Positions 44,661-54,611 of a stretch of DNA of 64,000 nt are shown one piece after another (the stretch's first letter is position 1; each line of letters starts with the position of its first letter). The notes under the pieces are model-generated. The model worked only from the letters and a program-made list of their open reading frames with translations, was not told where the DNA came from and ran no database searches. The position numbers and the translations under genes were made by a program. This stretch comes from Areca catechu (Eukaryota > Streptophyta > Magnoliopsida > Arecales > Arecaceae), in contig JAHSVC010000030.1 of assembly GCA_021397845.1 (NCBI GenBank), forward strand, positions 1,240,001 through 1,304,000, in the 5' to 3' direction.

Positions 44661-45078
44661 TAATTTTAATTTCATTGAAACTAGTAAACAATACAAGCAT
44701 AAATACAATAATGAAAATATAAAAGCTTTCTTACAAAAAGCAGATATTTCGTTGAGGCACTTGATCATTGATGTTGAGCTTGTCTCCATATTATAGAAGC
44801 TTCAATGGATGCTTGAAAATGCCACTCTTGGAAGCTCCCTCTCCTCTTTGAATCCTTGGAGGCTCAACACTCTCAATAACTGGATCCTTAAAATATTTTT
44901 ACTTGATCTTCAAGAAATTCATCATTTAATCCAAAGGATCCACCTCCCTTTAAGCTTGGTAGTGCATAAATAGGCCTCCAAACCTTATTTGACCATTGGT
45001 GACCGTTGGAGGAGAAAATATAGCCGTTGAAACCAAGTTGAAAAAGTTCTGTACTTCAAAAAACTAGCCATTACAGTC

Positions 45079-45372
45079 CAAGTGTCGACACTTCATCTTC
45101 ATGAGTTGACACCTTAAATCGACACTTGGTTTTCATGAGTCAACACTTGTTCAAAAAAGTCTTTTGAAGCTTTCTGAAATGCACTAGTGTGTCAACACCT
45201 CATCTGATGAGTTAACACCTTAAGTCGACACTTCAGTCCGTGAGTCGACACTTGACCAAACCCTAAAATCACCTTGTTCTGTATCCTGTTTGGTCTTTGA
45301 CCTTGAGTCGACACTTCACTATTCATGAGTCGACACTTGAGTCGACACTTGGATTTCATGAGTCGATACTGG
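45079..45372. repeat. GAGTCGACACTTG motif array in copia G LTR
   Basis: About ten copies of GTCGACAC-type motifs (AAGTGTCGACACTTC, GAGTCGACACTTG, GAGTCAACACTTG). The motif is intermediate between those of copia A (GAGCCGACTCG) and copia H (AAGTGTCGACACTTG). Confidence 0.85.
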
Positions 45373-45794
45373 GCTATACATGTGCTGAAACTTCTCTAAA
45401 TTCAAATCTTAAGAACCTGTAACTAATTAACACACTTAACGTACAATTAGTACTCAAATATACTTAAATATTTTGTCATAATCAAAACTAGACTCAAAAA
45501 TCTTTTCTTTTTTGATAATAACAAAATCTTTATATATATAAACAAGGTAATCTCAAAAATAAATATAACATGCTCCAAAAGATTAACAACAAACATAGAG
45601 TAATGTAGCAATGAAAAACATTGAGCTCTCCCTCAAAATATGATCCAAAAATAATTTTTCAAAAGCTCCTCCTTAACATATGATTTGTAAATACATTTCA
45701 AAAATTTTTCAAAAATTTTAAACTTTCAAACTTTCAAACTTGGGTTGCCATGATCTTTAACTCAAAATCGTTGGATTTTCAAATAGAGTACCGA

Positions 45795-45806
45795 GCTCTG
45801 ATACCA
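45795..45806 (-). promoter_or_regulatory. Primer binding site, copia G
   Basis: Minus strand TGGTATCAGAGC, two bases after the LTR end (GGCAACA at 45809). Confidence 0.9.
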
Positions 45807-46115
45807 ATTGTTGCCTAGTGATGATGATGCAACCCAAGAGGGGAGGTAAATTGGACTTTAAAACTTTTTTGCAAGACTTCAAATAAAATGCCAATTCAAA
45901 GAACATGTTTGTGAGCACAATAATAAAGTGGAGCGGAAATAAAGAAGTAAATACAAGAATAAAATCAAACATACAAACACAATAAGTATATAGTGGTTCG
46001 GTGCATTCCAAGGCACCTACGTCCACTTTCCAAGTTTTTCTTGGAAATTTCATTATAATCACCAAGATTACAATCGATTAGTTTTCTGGGCTCACTAATC
46101 AAATCCAACTTATTT

Positions 46116-47418
46116 TGGTACGGACACCAGAGGCACCAGAATAAGATAGAGGCTTCTCAACCCTCTGTAGATTACTTAGTAGTGTTTGAGTCCAATTTGT
46201 AACAAGGGCTTAGCCTAATTGAGTTTTTTTTTGGCCCCTAAGTCATGTTCTTTTTGGGCCTTCATCATTTGAGTCCTGTATTTAGAGTTTGATTCATACC
46301 AGTAGGGTTTGGATCAGTCAGTCAAGTCAGCTCATGTTGAGCTAGTCATATTCTGAGTCTTGTAAATTCTAGTCCAAGTCCAATGAAGACTCAAAACAAT
46401 TGAAGACTAATCCAGCTTGAAGTCATGAAGACAATGGAAGGCCTAATAGGAAAAATTGAAGGCCCTGGAACTCTAGATCATAGCTTGGAGCCCTGGACCA
46501 TAGCCTGAAGCAAACTGGGCCACCCAAGGCCCATGAGGAGCACCAAGGGGCGCCACACTCTTATGGTCACCTCCCCTTGGTCGGCCACTTAGGGTCACCT
46601 CCCTTGGCCGACCAAGGCAAGTGAGAGAGGGAGAGTTTGAGGGAAAGAGGGCTAATGACTTACCATGTTTTCTAGCTAGGGTTTGGGTGGGATTCAAATT
46701 CCTATGTAATGACTTTTATATCCTTACTTGGGGGACAAGTTTGTGAGTTTATAAAAGAAGCCCCCCTCTTGTATGAAGACAATTTTCATAAAATATATTG
46801 AGTTTTCCAACCTCTATTGTGTGCTTGTTGTGTGCTAAGGGGAATCTATGTAAAAACCCCTTCTTCTTCCTAGTCTCCTGCGCCCTACCTCTAGCCACCA
46901 TCAAAACCCTAGAAGCCACCTTCTCCAGCCTTGGCCGCCCAACACCAAAACCAATCTTCCCTTGCTATTTTCTGATTTTTATTTCATTCTTACATCATTT
47001 CCTAACCCATGACAGGTGATTTGTAGGTCCCTCGGAGTCTATGAATCCAAGATTTTAGTCAGCCAGCCGATCGGGTCACCAGATTGAAAGCCGCAGATCC
47101 ACGGAATCTTCGGCTTGATCTTCCAGGCCACATCCAGGAGCAAAGAGTGACCTCTGCAAGGATTCATCAGCAAGATCCTATCAGGCATACCCGCTTGACT
47201 CACCAGTAGCCATATTTAAGGAGAACTAGCCCAATCGGGGCTTCTCAGCCTTGGCGGTCCTCTTCTCTATTATCTTAGGGTCTATTTCGCATGCAACTAC
47301 TTCTAAAATTTTTGTAGAACTCTCTACTTTAGATCTTACCTTTAATTTTGGGATTTAGACACCTAACTCAACATATAAAAATATAAAAATACTTTGCATG
47401 CATATTAGTCCTGCATCA
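46116..47418 (+). repeat. Gypsy E 5' LTR
   Basis: TGGTACGGACACCAGAGG ... GTCCTGCATCA, 1303 bp. TATA box TTTATAAAAG at 46748-46757. Confidence 0.92.
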
Positions 47419-47420
47419 TT

Positions 47421-47432
47421 TGATATCAGAGC
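47421..47432 (+). promoter_or_regulatory. Primer binding site, gypsy E
   Basis: TGATATCAGAGC, one change from the usual TGGTATCAGAGC, two bases after the LTR end. Confidence 0.88.
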
Positions 47433-48496
47433 CTGTTTGGGCTTTGTTTCTCTTTGAAATTTGGATCGGGAGCTTCACCATGGCCATCTGGTCATAGGAG
47501 AGAAGTAGGGCTGCAAGACCCTCTCTTTCCATTCAAAGGGATCTCCTATGGCATGTAGGGGTGCCGCTGTGATTGATCCCTGAAGAAGAAAACAAAGCAA
47601 ATCTCTAGTTAATTTTGCATCTCGGCCATTACAGTACATAGTCTGCTTTTTTAATTGTTTCTATCTATAGATAACTTAGAAAAATCTGATTTTTATTTTT
47701 CTGGGTTCCTTATAATGGAAAGTATTTTCTAGAATTTTCTAATGAATTATTTAGGCTTGTGAATTTTCTGCCTGCCGGAATACTACCTGAGAGTAGTTCT
47801 GCCCTGATTTTTCAGTAAAGCTAATTTCATCAAGTTTAGGGTTCTTTTGGTATAATTTTTTATATATTAAATTTTGGCATATTTCCTGCATATTAGGTCA
47901 TTTTCTGTAAATTATATTTCTACTTAAAAACATACCAAAAAAAAAAATACATATACATAAAACAGAATATTCTTGAAATCCTAATTTGCATTTTCATATG
48001 CTTGCCATCATGTGCATAAAATTCTTTAAGGGCAATTCTACTATACCAGATGGGGGAAGGATTTAATCACCTCTCCTTAGCCCAAAACCATAATCCTTGC
48101 ATCTGAACCCAACCCTAACTAAAATTGAGTAGACCTAATTTGCTCTAGAGAGCTAGGGACATCAACAGGTCGGGTTCAACCTTTATGGGAAGACTAATGC
48201 ACCCAATTCATCTCCTATTACTGGAAGCTGGTGTCTAGGCTAGAGGTACAGTGTCAAACAACCTAAGCAGATTGGTGTTTCTTAATTGGGTCCCTGCGAG
48301 AGCAGGGGGCCTCCCACCATCCCATATTTTACTTGGCCAGTTGAAGGACTAGGAGTTGCATTGTGTGTAAGTTAAGTCAACCCATTCTATTTGGGCTCCA
48401 GGTCTAGGTAGCCGTAGTTGAGTTATTGTTGAGTCTTGCATGTGCACTAGATCAGGAGTCCCATTTCATCCACCATCTCCACCTTTGGCTGAACCC
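47433..48496 (+). other. Gypsy E leader
   Basis: About 1 kb without a gene. It contains the phrases GGGCAATTCTACTA, CACCTCTCCTTAGCCC and GTCGGGTTCAA, also found in the leaders of gypsy B and C, supporting common ancestry. Confidence 0.7.
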
Positions 48497-49640
48497 ATGG
48501 ATAAGTTGGAAGCCCAGATTCGAGCCCTTATTGACCAGATGGCCTAGATGAACCATAGGTTTGACCGCATGGATAATCGGTTAGAAACCCTAGAGGAGGC
48601 ACGTAGGCCTCACAGTGAGCCAGACCTTGAGTCACCTCCCCATCTTAGGAGAATCCCTCAACATGACCCATTCCCAGAGGTTCACCCAAGGAGACCCAAT
48701 CAGGATTTCATAGACCAGGAAGATAGAGCCTACAAGAATATAAGGTTAGAAGCCCCCACTTTTGATGGCTGTCTTGACCCTAAGGTTTACATAGATTGGG
48801 AGGGAGAGGTAGACCCGTATTTTGAGTGGTACGATATGTTTGAGGAGCACAAGTATAGGTTTGCCAAGCTTAAGCTAGTCCGCTAGGCTAGGTTATATTG
48901 GGCTAATATTGAGAGAACACTTAGGCAAGTAGACCGTGAACCCATAGTTACCTGGGGTGCCATGAAAGCTAGGCTTAGAGCCAAATACCTCCCAGAGTCA
49001 TACCACCAGAGTTGTTGGATCAGTGGCAGAGATTAAATCAGGGTAGCAAGAGTGTGGCTGAGTATATAGCAAAATTTGATGAGTATGCCATACGATACAA
49101 CATTGATGAGCCTAAGTCAATAACCCTATCTAGGTTTAGACCTGGCCTCAGGGAGGAGATTCGGATAGAGCTTTAAATGAGAGAGGTTAGTGACCTGGAC
49201 CATGCCTACCAGATTGCTAGGGATTATGAGCGTTTCCAGAGAGGGCCCATCTATTGTAGATCCGAGCCCACTAGATAGCCTAGTCAGTATCCAGGAGCTA
49301 GCCAGATTCACCAGAGCCAACCCAGCCTAAGCCGACCCAGCTTGAGTCGACCCAGCCCGAGTCACCTCGACCTGAGTTGACCCCAGCCTAGTACTCCTAT
49401 GCCCCTAGAGATGATAGAGGTAAATCGGTAGAGGTTCACAGGAGTCCCAATTTCCAAAAAACATGCTATAGATGTTGTAAACCAGGCCACTTGGCTAGCC
49501 AGTGCCCAGTTAGTGCCCTACACCTAGGTGAGCTAGAGGAAGAGGAGCCTGAACCCATAGTTGAACCTGAGAGAGAAGTCTATGAGGTTGATGACCAATT
49601 GCTAGATAAGTATGATGGAGAGGAAGAGGTGCTTGAGTGT
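48497..49640 (+). pseudogene. Gypsy E gag
   Basis: Starts MDKLEAQIRALIDQMA, TAG stop (48545), then 48548-48886: RLETLEEARRPHSEPDLESP, NIRLEAPTFDGCLDPKVYID, EWYDMFEEHKYRFAKLKLVR. A TAG replaces Gln in VRQARL. The domain goes on WGAMKARLRAKYLPESYHQS, then in a shifted frame QWQRLNQGSKSVAEYIAKFD and FRPGLREEIRIEL. A zinc knuckle CYRCCKPGHLASQC lies at about 49459. It is homologous at its start to gypsy B gag but keeps the parts that B has lost. Confidence 0.9.
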
Positions 49641-50456
49641 GAAAACCTGCTAGGAGTGGTTAGGTGCATCTTGACCCAAACCCAAATTAAGGAAGACTGG
49701 CGTAGGACCAACATCCTATAGACCTTTGTTAAGATAGGAAGTAAGGTGTTCAAGATCATCAAAGACAGTGGAAGTTGTATCAATGCCGTCTTTGCTAGTA
49801 CAGTAAAATCCTTATGATTGACCATAGTCTCCCACCCTAGCCCCTATAAGGTTTCTTGGATAGATTCCACCTCCATCCAGATCAAGTCTAGGTGCCAAAT
49901 CTTGGTTAAATTGCAATCATATGAGGAGAAGATTTGGTGTGATGTCCTTTTCATTGAAGTTAGTAGTATCATTTTAGGTCGACCTTGGCTTTATAATCAT
50001 GATGCAACCCTGTATGGTCGAACCAATATCTGTGCATTTAGTCACCATGGGAATAAGTTTGTTATCCACCCAACTCCACCTAGAGACCCAATTAAGAGAG
50101 GTTCTAGTATCCTTAAGGACAAGACACCAGGAGTTAATCTGATTAAGGCTAAGGAGTTAGAGAAGGAGATTGCTGAGGGTAACCCTATTTGTATCTTGAC
50201 TATCAAAGAAATTCATGAGCTGACCCAAAAGGAACACCCTCCAGAGATTGTTGAGGCTCTCAAAGAATTTGAGGATGTCTTTCCTGATGAATTACTTGAT
50301 CAATTACCACCCCTTAGAGACATCCAACATTCCATAGATCTTGTCCCAGGAGCCACTTTACCGAACCTTCCTCACTATAGAATGAACCCCAGTGAGCATC
50401 AAGAGCTACAAAAACAAGTGGGAGACTTAGGAAGGGTTTCATTAGGGAGAGCTTAA
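49641..50456 (+). pseudogene. Gypsy E protease and linker to RT
   Basis: Aspartic protease block KVFKIIKDSGSCINAVFAST with catalytic DSG near 49757. A stop follows VKSL, then open 49818-50456 with WCDVLFIEVSSIILGRPWLY and the linker HPPEIVEALKEFEDVFPDEL and LPPLRDIQHSIDLVPG. A frameshift near 50445 leads into RT. Confidence 0.88.
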
Positions 50457-51019
50457 GTCCATGTGCAGTCCCTGCTCTACTAACCCCTAAGAATGATGGT
50501 ACCTGGAGAATGTGCGTAGACAGTAGAGCCATCAACAAAATTACTATAAAGTATAGGTTTCCCATTCCCCGATTGGATGATATGCTAGATATGATGGCTG
50601 GTGCTAAAGTTTTCTCAAAGATAGACCTTAAGAGTGGCTATCATCAGGTTAGGATTAGATCTGGGGATGAGTGGAAGACCGCATTCAAGACTAAGGATGG
50701 ACTGTTTGAGTGGGTTGTGATGCCTTTTGGCCTTTTGAATGCACCAAGTACATTTATAAGGATTATGATCCAAGTCTTGAAGGAGTACATTGGAAAATTT
50801 GTTGTGGTCTATTTTGATGATATATTGATCTATAGTAGGACTAGAAGAGACCACCTTAGTAACATTAGACTAGTGTGCCAGACCCTTAGGGAGAATAGCC
50901 TCTATGCCAACATTAAGAAATGTGAGTTCATGACACATAGGGTTATCTTCCTAGGTTTTGTTGTCACCCCAGAGGGAGTTTCTATAGATCCTGAAAAGGT
51001 CAGGGCAATTTTCGAGTAG
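50440..51019 (+). pseudogene. Gypsy E reverse transcriptase
   Basis: Open 50510-51019 after the GFIRESLSPCAVPALLTPKN part in another frame. Motifs in order are MCVDSRAINKITIKYRFPIP, KVFSKIDLKSGYHQVRI (first Asp), FEWVVMPFGLLNAPSTF and VVYFDDILIYSRT (YFDD active site, usual for this group). VIFLGFVVTPEGVSIDPEKV follows. All catalytic Asp residues are present; the frame is closed by TAG at 51017 where a Gln or Trp codon is expected. Confidence 0.93.
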
Positions 51020-51640
51020 CCTGTACCCTCTAATGTCCATGATGTACGTAGTTTTCATGGCCTAGCAACCTTTTACAGGAGATTTATAAGGGGTTTTAGT
51101 ACTGTCGTTGCACCCATAACAGACTGTATTAGGAAGGGTACATTTGAATGGACCAAAGCAGCTGATAAGGCCTTCCTAGAACTTAAGGATAAGATGACCC
51201 ATGCACCCATCCTTAGATTACCAGATTTCTCTAAGGTGTTTGAGGTTGCTTGCGATGCCTCGGGAGTAGGAATAGGTGGGGTACCGAGTCAAGAAAATCA
51301 CCCTGTAGCCTTCTTTAGTGAGAAGTTGAATGAGGCTAAACTTAAGTACTCTACCTATGATAAGGAATTTTATACGGTAGTCAGGTCCTTAGATATTGGA
51401 GATATTATTTACTACCATAGGAGTTTGTCTTATTTTTTGACCATGAGGCACTCCAGTTCCTGAACTCCCAAAAGAAACTCAACCCAAGGCATGGTAAATG
51501 GATTGAGTATATTCAGGCCTACACCTTTGTTCTGAAACACCATGCCGGAACAGAAAATAAGGTAGCAGACGCCCTTAGCCATAGGTCTTTATTTTTAGGT
51601 TCAGTCAGTACCCAAGTCATAGGGTTTGATAGATTCAAGG
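51020..51640 (+). pseudogene. Gypsy E RNase H
   Basis: Continues SFHGLATFYRRFIRGFSTVV, then 51194-51463 with VACDASGVGIGGVPSQENHP, AFFSEKLNEAKLKYSTYDKE. A small frame change near 51395 leads to FDHEALQFLNSQKKLNPRHG and ENKVADALSHRS. RNase H acidic residues are recognisable in CDASG, YDKEF, DHEAL and VADALS. Confidence 0.87.
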
Positions 51641-52468
51641 ATAAGTATGAAACCTGCCCAGAGTTTGGTGACATTTACCAGACCCTTAGGCTAGGACCAT
51701 CCAGTATCCATAGTAAGTATACCATTCAGGATGGCTATCTATTCCAGAATAATAGGCTCTGTATCCTTAGAACTTCTCTTAAAGAATTCCTGATTTGGGA
51801 GACTCATGCTGGGGGATTAGTTGGTCACTTTGGTAGGAATAAGACCATCTTAGTGATAGAAGACCAATTTTATTGGCCAGGTTTGAAAAGGCATGTTGCT
51901 CAGATGGTAGCCAGGTATAGAACTTGTGCTGTTTCAAAATAGCAGAAGCAAAATACTAGTCTCTACACACCTTTGCCAGTGCCTAATCACCCTTGGCATG
52001 ATCTCAGTATAGACTTCGTGTTAGGATTACCTAAGACCCAGAAAAGTCATGATTATATCTTTGTAGTGGTCAATAGGTTCTCTAAGATGGCGTACTTCAT
52101 CCCATGTTCCCAGACCTTTGATTCGTTTAGAGTAGCCAAACTTTTCTTAGATAATGTGGTTAGACTCCATGGCCTACCCAAGACCATCGTATCTGAAAGG
52201 GATGTTAGGTTCACCAGTTATTTCTGGAAAACCCTTTGGCACCTGTTAGGGACCAAGCTCAAGTTTTCTACAGCCTACCACCCCCAGATAGATGGCCAAA
52301 TCAAAGTGGTGAACCGTAGTCTAGGAAACCTCCTTAGATGCCTGGTAGGTGAACACATTGGAAAGTGAGACTTATTATTGCCTAGAGTAGAGTTCGCCTA
52401 TAATAGCTCAGTGAATAGGACCACGGACAAGAGTCCTTTTGAGATAGTTCATGGGTATAAGCCTAATC
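51641..52468 (+). pseudogene. Gypsy E integrase with altered catalytic residues
   Basis: Zinc region THAGGLVGHFGRNKTI ... YRTCAVSK: the first Cys of the expected CxxC is Tyr. The core reads HDLSIDFVLGLPKTQKSHDY (first Asp present), then VSERDVRFTSYFWKTLWHLL, where the expected SDRD is SERD. The third block is FSTAYHPQIDGQIKVVNRSL, where the expected Glu before VVNR is Lys. Two of three DDE positions thus appear changed. 51973-52368 is open. The text ends KSPFEIVHGYKPNL at element D and continues at 59040. Confidence 0.9.
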
Positions 52469-52933
52469 TGATGGGAGACAGGGGGATAGGATCGTTGGTG
52501 AGCCGAGAAGTCACCAAAATTAGGGTATCATATTTTTTTTTTTGGATTTTTTTTCAGGGATGGTGAAGGAACAATGGGGATGGAAGACTTAAGGTTTGGA
52601 ACTCATGGACTTTGGGACTCACACTAACGAAGATACCTCTCACCTCTAGGGCATTCCACCCACCTTGATACTTGGAGGCGTTAGGATGAATCTCAAAGGA
52701 TATGAGGGGATAAAGAAAATGAAATCAAAGGAAAGGGGATAACTAGGGCCTCGTGCCCCTCGATGCTCGAAGGTGAAGGCAAGATGAAGAATCACTCTTC
52801 TAAAAACTCATATTTATTTACCAAACTATTTTTTTACAAAGGACCGAGGGTCGTATTTATAGACCTGTCCAACCCTCATTTAAATTTGAATACAAGAGAA
52901 AAAGATAAACATGGTTCAAATTCAAATACAAGA
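52469..52933 (-). repeat. Element D 3' LTR, outer segment
   Basis: From TGATGGGAGACAGGGG (plus strand) to CAAGA, the target site of solo LTR L. It resumes at 54402. A TATAA-type box (TATTTATAG on plus, minus-strand CTATAAATA) sits near 52853. Confidence 0.86.
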
Positions 52934-54401
52934 TGTTGATCCCTGAAGTGATTTTGATGATAACAAAATATTGGAGCATGTATTTGGTTATCTAACAACT
53001 CTTCAAATGGTTGACAAGTTTTTTGTAGGATGACTACTTTGACATATTTCTTCATTTCTACAACCTTTATTTCTTTGTGTTGAGTTGTAAATAATTAGAA
53101 TCTTGTAAAGAAGAACCAACAAAAACTTTTCTATTTAAATCAAAGATAAAGGGTTGCTTCTACTAGTTTTCAAGCTTCAATTTCTCTTGATTTTGTTGTA
53201 AGAAGATCTTAAGGAAGTCTTCAAAGCTTGGCATGTGAGTTCTGAAGAATAGAATTGGTCTGGGTGAAGAACCAATCTCGAGTCGACTGGATGGAGGAAC
53301 CAGCCGACTTTGGCACTGGCACAAGAAAGAAAACCTCTGGCACGCAGACCCAGCCGACTGGCACCAAGTCCCAGCCGACTCGTCCAAAACTTGGTAGAAA
53401 ATGTTCTGAAAACCTCCAGGATTCGAGCCGACTGGATTTCAGCCTAGCTGACTCGTCTAGAGTAATCTATTTTCTAGACTAAGGAACCTAGCCGACTGGT
53501 TTTCAACCCAGCCGACCCAAACCTGATCCGAGCCGACTCGAAGATGTCCGAGCCGACTGGAATGTCGGGATCTCTTCCAACAGCTAGTTCCAGATTTCTG
53601 AGTTTGAATTCCAAAAGTGCTCCAACGGTAACCTGTCACTTCCCAATGGTCTATAACGTTCAAAATCAAGGGAAGGCAGTTGAAGTCTCTATAAAAGAGG
53701 TATGAGAACATCCTTAGAGAGACTAATGAGTTGTTGAACATTTGTTGAACATTTATTGAAGTAAGAAGTGAGAGCACTTGAGCTTTGAAGTCAGCCTTCA
53801 AGCCTTCACCAACTCTTATCAGAAGCTTGAAGCAACTTTTGAAGAAAGCAAGGAAGCCATTGAAGTGTATTGAAGGGCATTCAATTGAGCTTCACTAGAG
53901 CTGCATCGGCAACCACCAGACAACTTAGTTTGTCATTTCTGTTGCTTTTCATTCTACTCTTAAAATACTTGGGTTATTGGTGAACCCAGTTGTAAAAACC
54001 AAATAGGTTTCTTTGGTGAGCCTACTAAAAACCAAAGTGTAGAGGTTCTAAGTGAAACTGTGAAAACCTAGTGTGGGTTTCTTTGGTGAGCCCGGTTTAA
54101 AAACCAAAGTGTAGAGGTTGGAATTGTGAGCCTGGAAAACAATCCGACTGTATTCCAGTTTGGGGGATATTGTAGAAATCCCGAGTGGTGAACTTGGGGT
54201 AGTGGACGTAGGAGCTGGGTTGCTTCGAACCACTCTAAACTTATTTTGTTTGTGTTGTGCTTTACTTACTTTTCAGCTTCCGTACTTAACTCTGATTAAC
54301 ACAATACTCAACCACTAAAAGGAATTACTTGTGCACATATTTGTAAGAAATTTTATAATTCCCAATTCACCCCCCTCTTGGAAAAAGCCACCTGGGCAAC
54401 A
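52934..54401 (+). mobile_element. Solo LTR L, copia A-related
   Basis: TGTTGATCCCTGAAGTG ... CACCTGGGCAACA, 1468 bp, TSD CAAGA at 52929-52933 and 54402-54406. It has the same layout as the copia A LTR: CCGACT motif array (53278-53561), TATA box TATAAAAG (53690-53697), hairpin array (53974-54150) and stem (54201-54234). Sequence is diverged from copia A, so it is a sister family. No coding part remains. Confidence 0.93.
53974..54150 (+). repeat. Hairpin array in solo LTR L
   Basis: Units with CTTTGGT/ACCAAAG (twice), an interrupted CTAAGT/ACCTAG (perfect CTAGGT/ACCTAG in the duplicate at 55691-55868) and ATTGT/ACAAT. Downstream of the TATA box at 53690, so likely transcribed. Confidence 0.83.
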
Positions 54402-54611
54402 CAAGATAAGGATAAGATAAGGCCTATCCATATTTCAATCCTAACCAACCAAATCCAAAATCAAATTTCAAAAGAATCAATCTTAACCAACTAATTTTTT
54501 GAATTTGAATTTATTAAAATCTGTGCTGCTCCAAGATCAGAGTTACTCCGGGATCAATGCTGCTTCGGAAGTAGTGCTGCTCTGAGATTAGTGCTAGCAA
54601 TGTCCTCATCA
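54402..54611 (-). repeat. Element D 3' LTR, inner segment
   Basis: Continues the LTR after L, ending at the LTR start TGATGAGGACATTGC (minus strand, 54611). Just outside is the block CTTGACTCGACGGAGTCAAG followed by a short purine run before the LTR. Confidence 0.86.

Larger units (their letters stand above)
44080..45499 (-). repeat. Copia G 3' LTR
   Basis: About 1420 bp. On the minus strand it starts TTTTGAGTCTAG (expected TGTTG, mutated) and ends CACTGGGCAATA. GTCGACAC-type array at 45079-45372; hairpin array at about 44340-44660; conserved stem 44298-44263. Confidence 0.83.
44080..46115 (-). mobile_element. Copia G: Ty1/copia derivative with a ~310-bp interior
   Basis: Minus-strand element. 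Its 5' LTR (45809 upward) is cut at 46115 by gypsy E. Going down come a primer site (45806-45795), an interior of about 310 bp, a polypurine tract and the 3' LTR (45499-44080). LTR layout parallels copia A and H (motif array, hairpins, stem, PPT ATCAAAAAAGAAAAGA) but the sequence is distinct. The interior keeps a gag start (ATG at 45751, reading MATQV) and a GAGGGAGAG tract, then nothing coding. It must have been mobilised in trans. The 3' LTR end is TA instead of CA. Confidence 0.85.
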
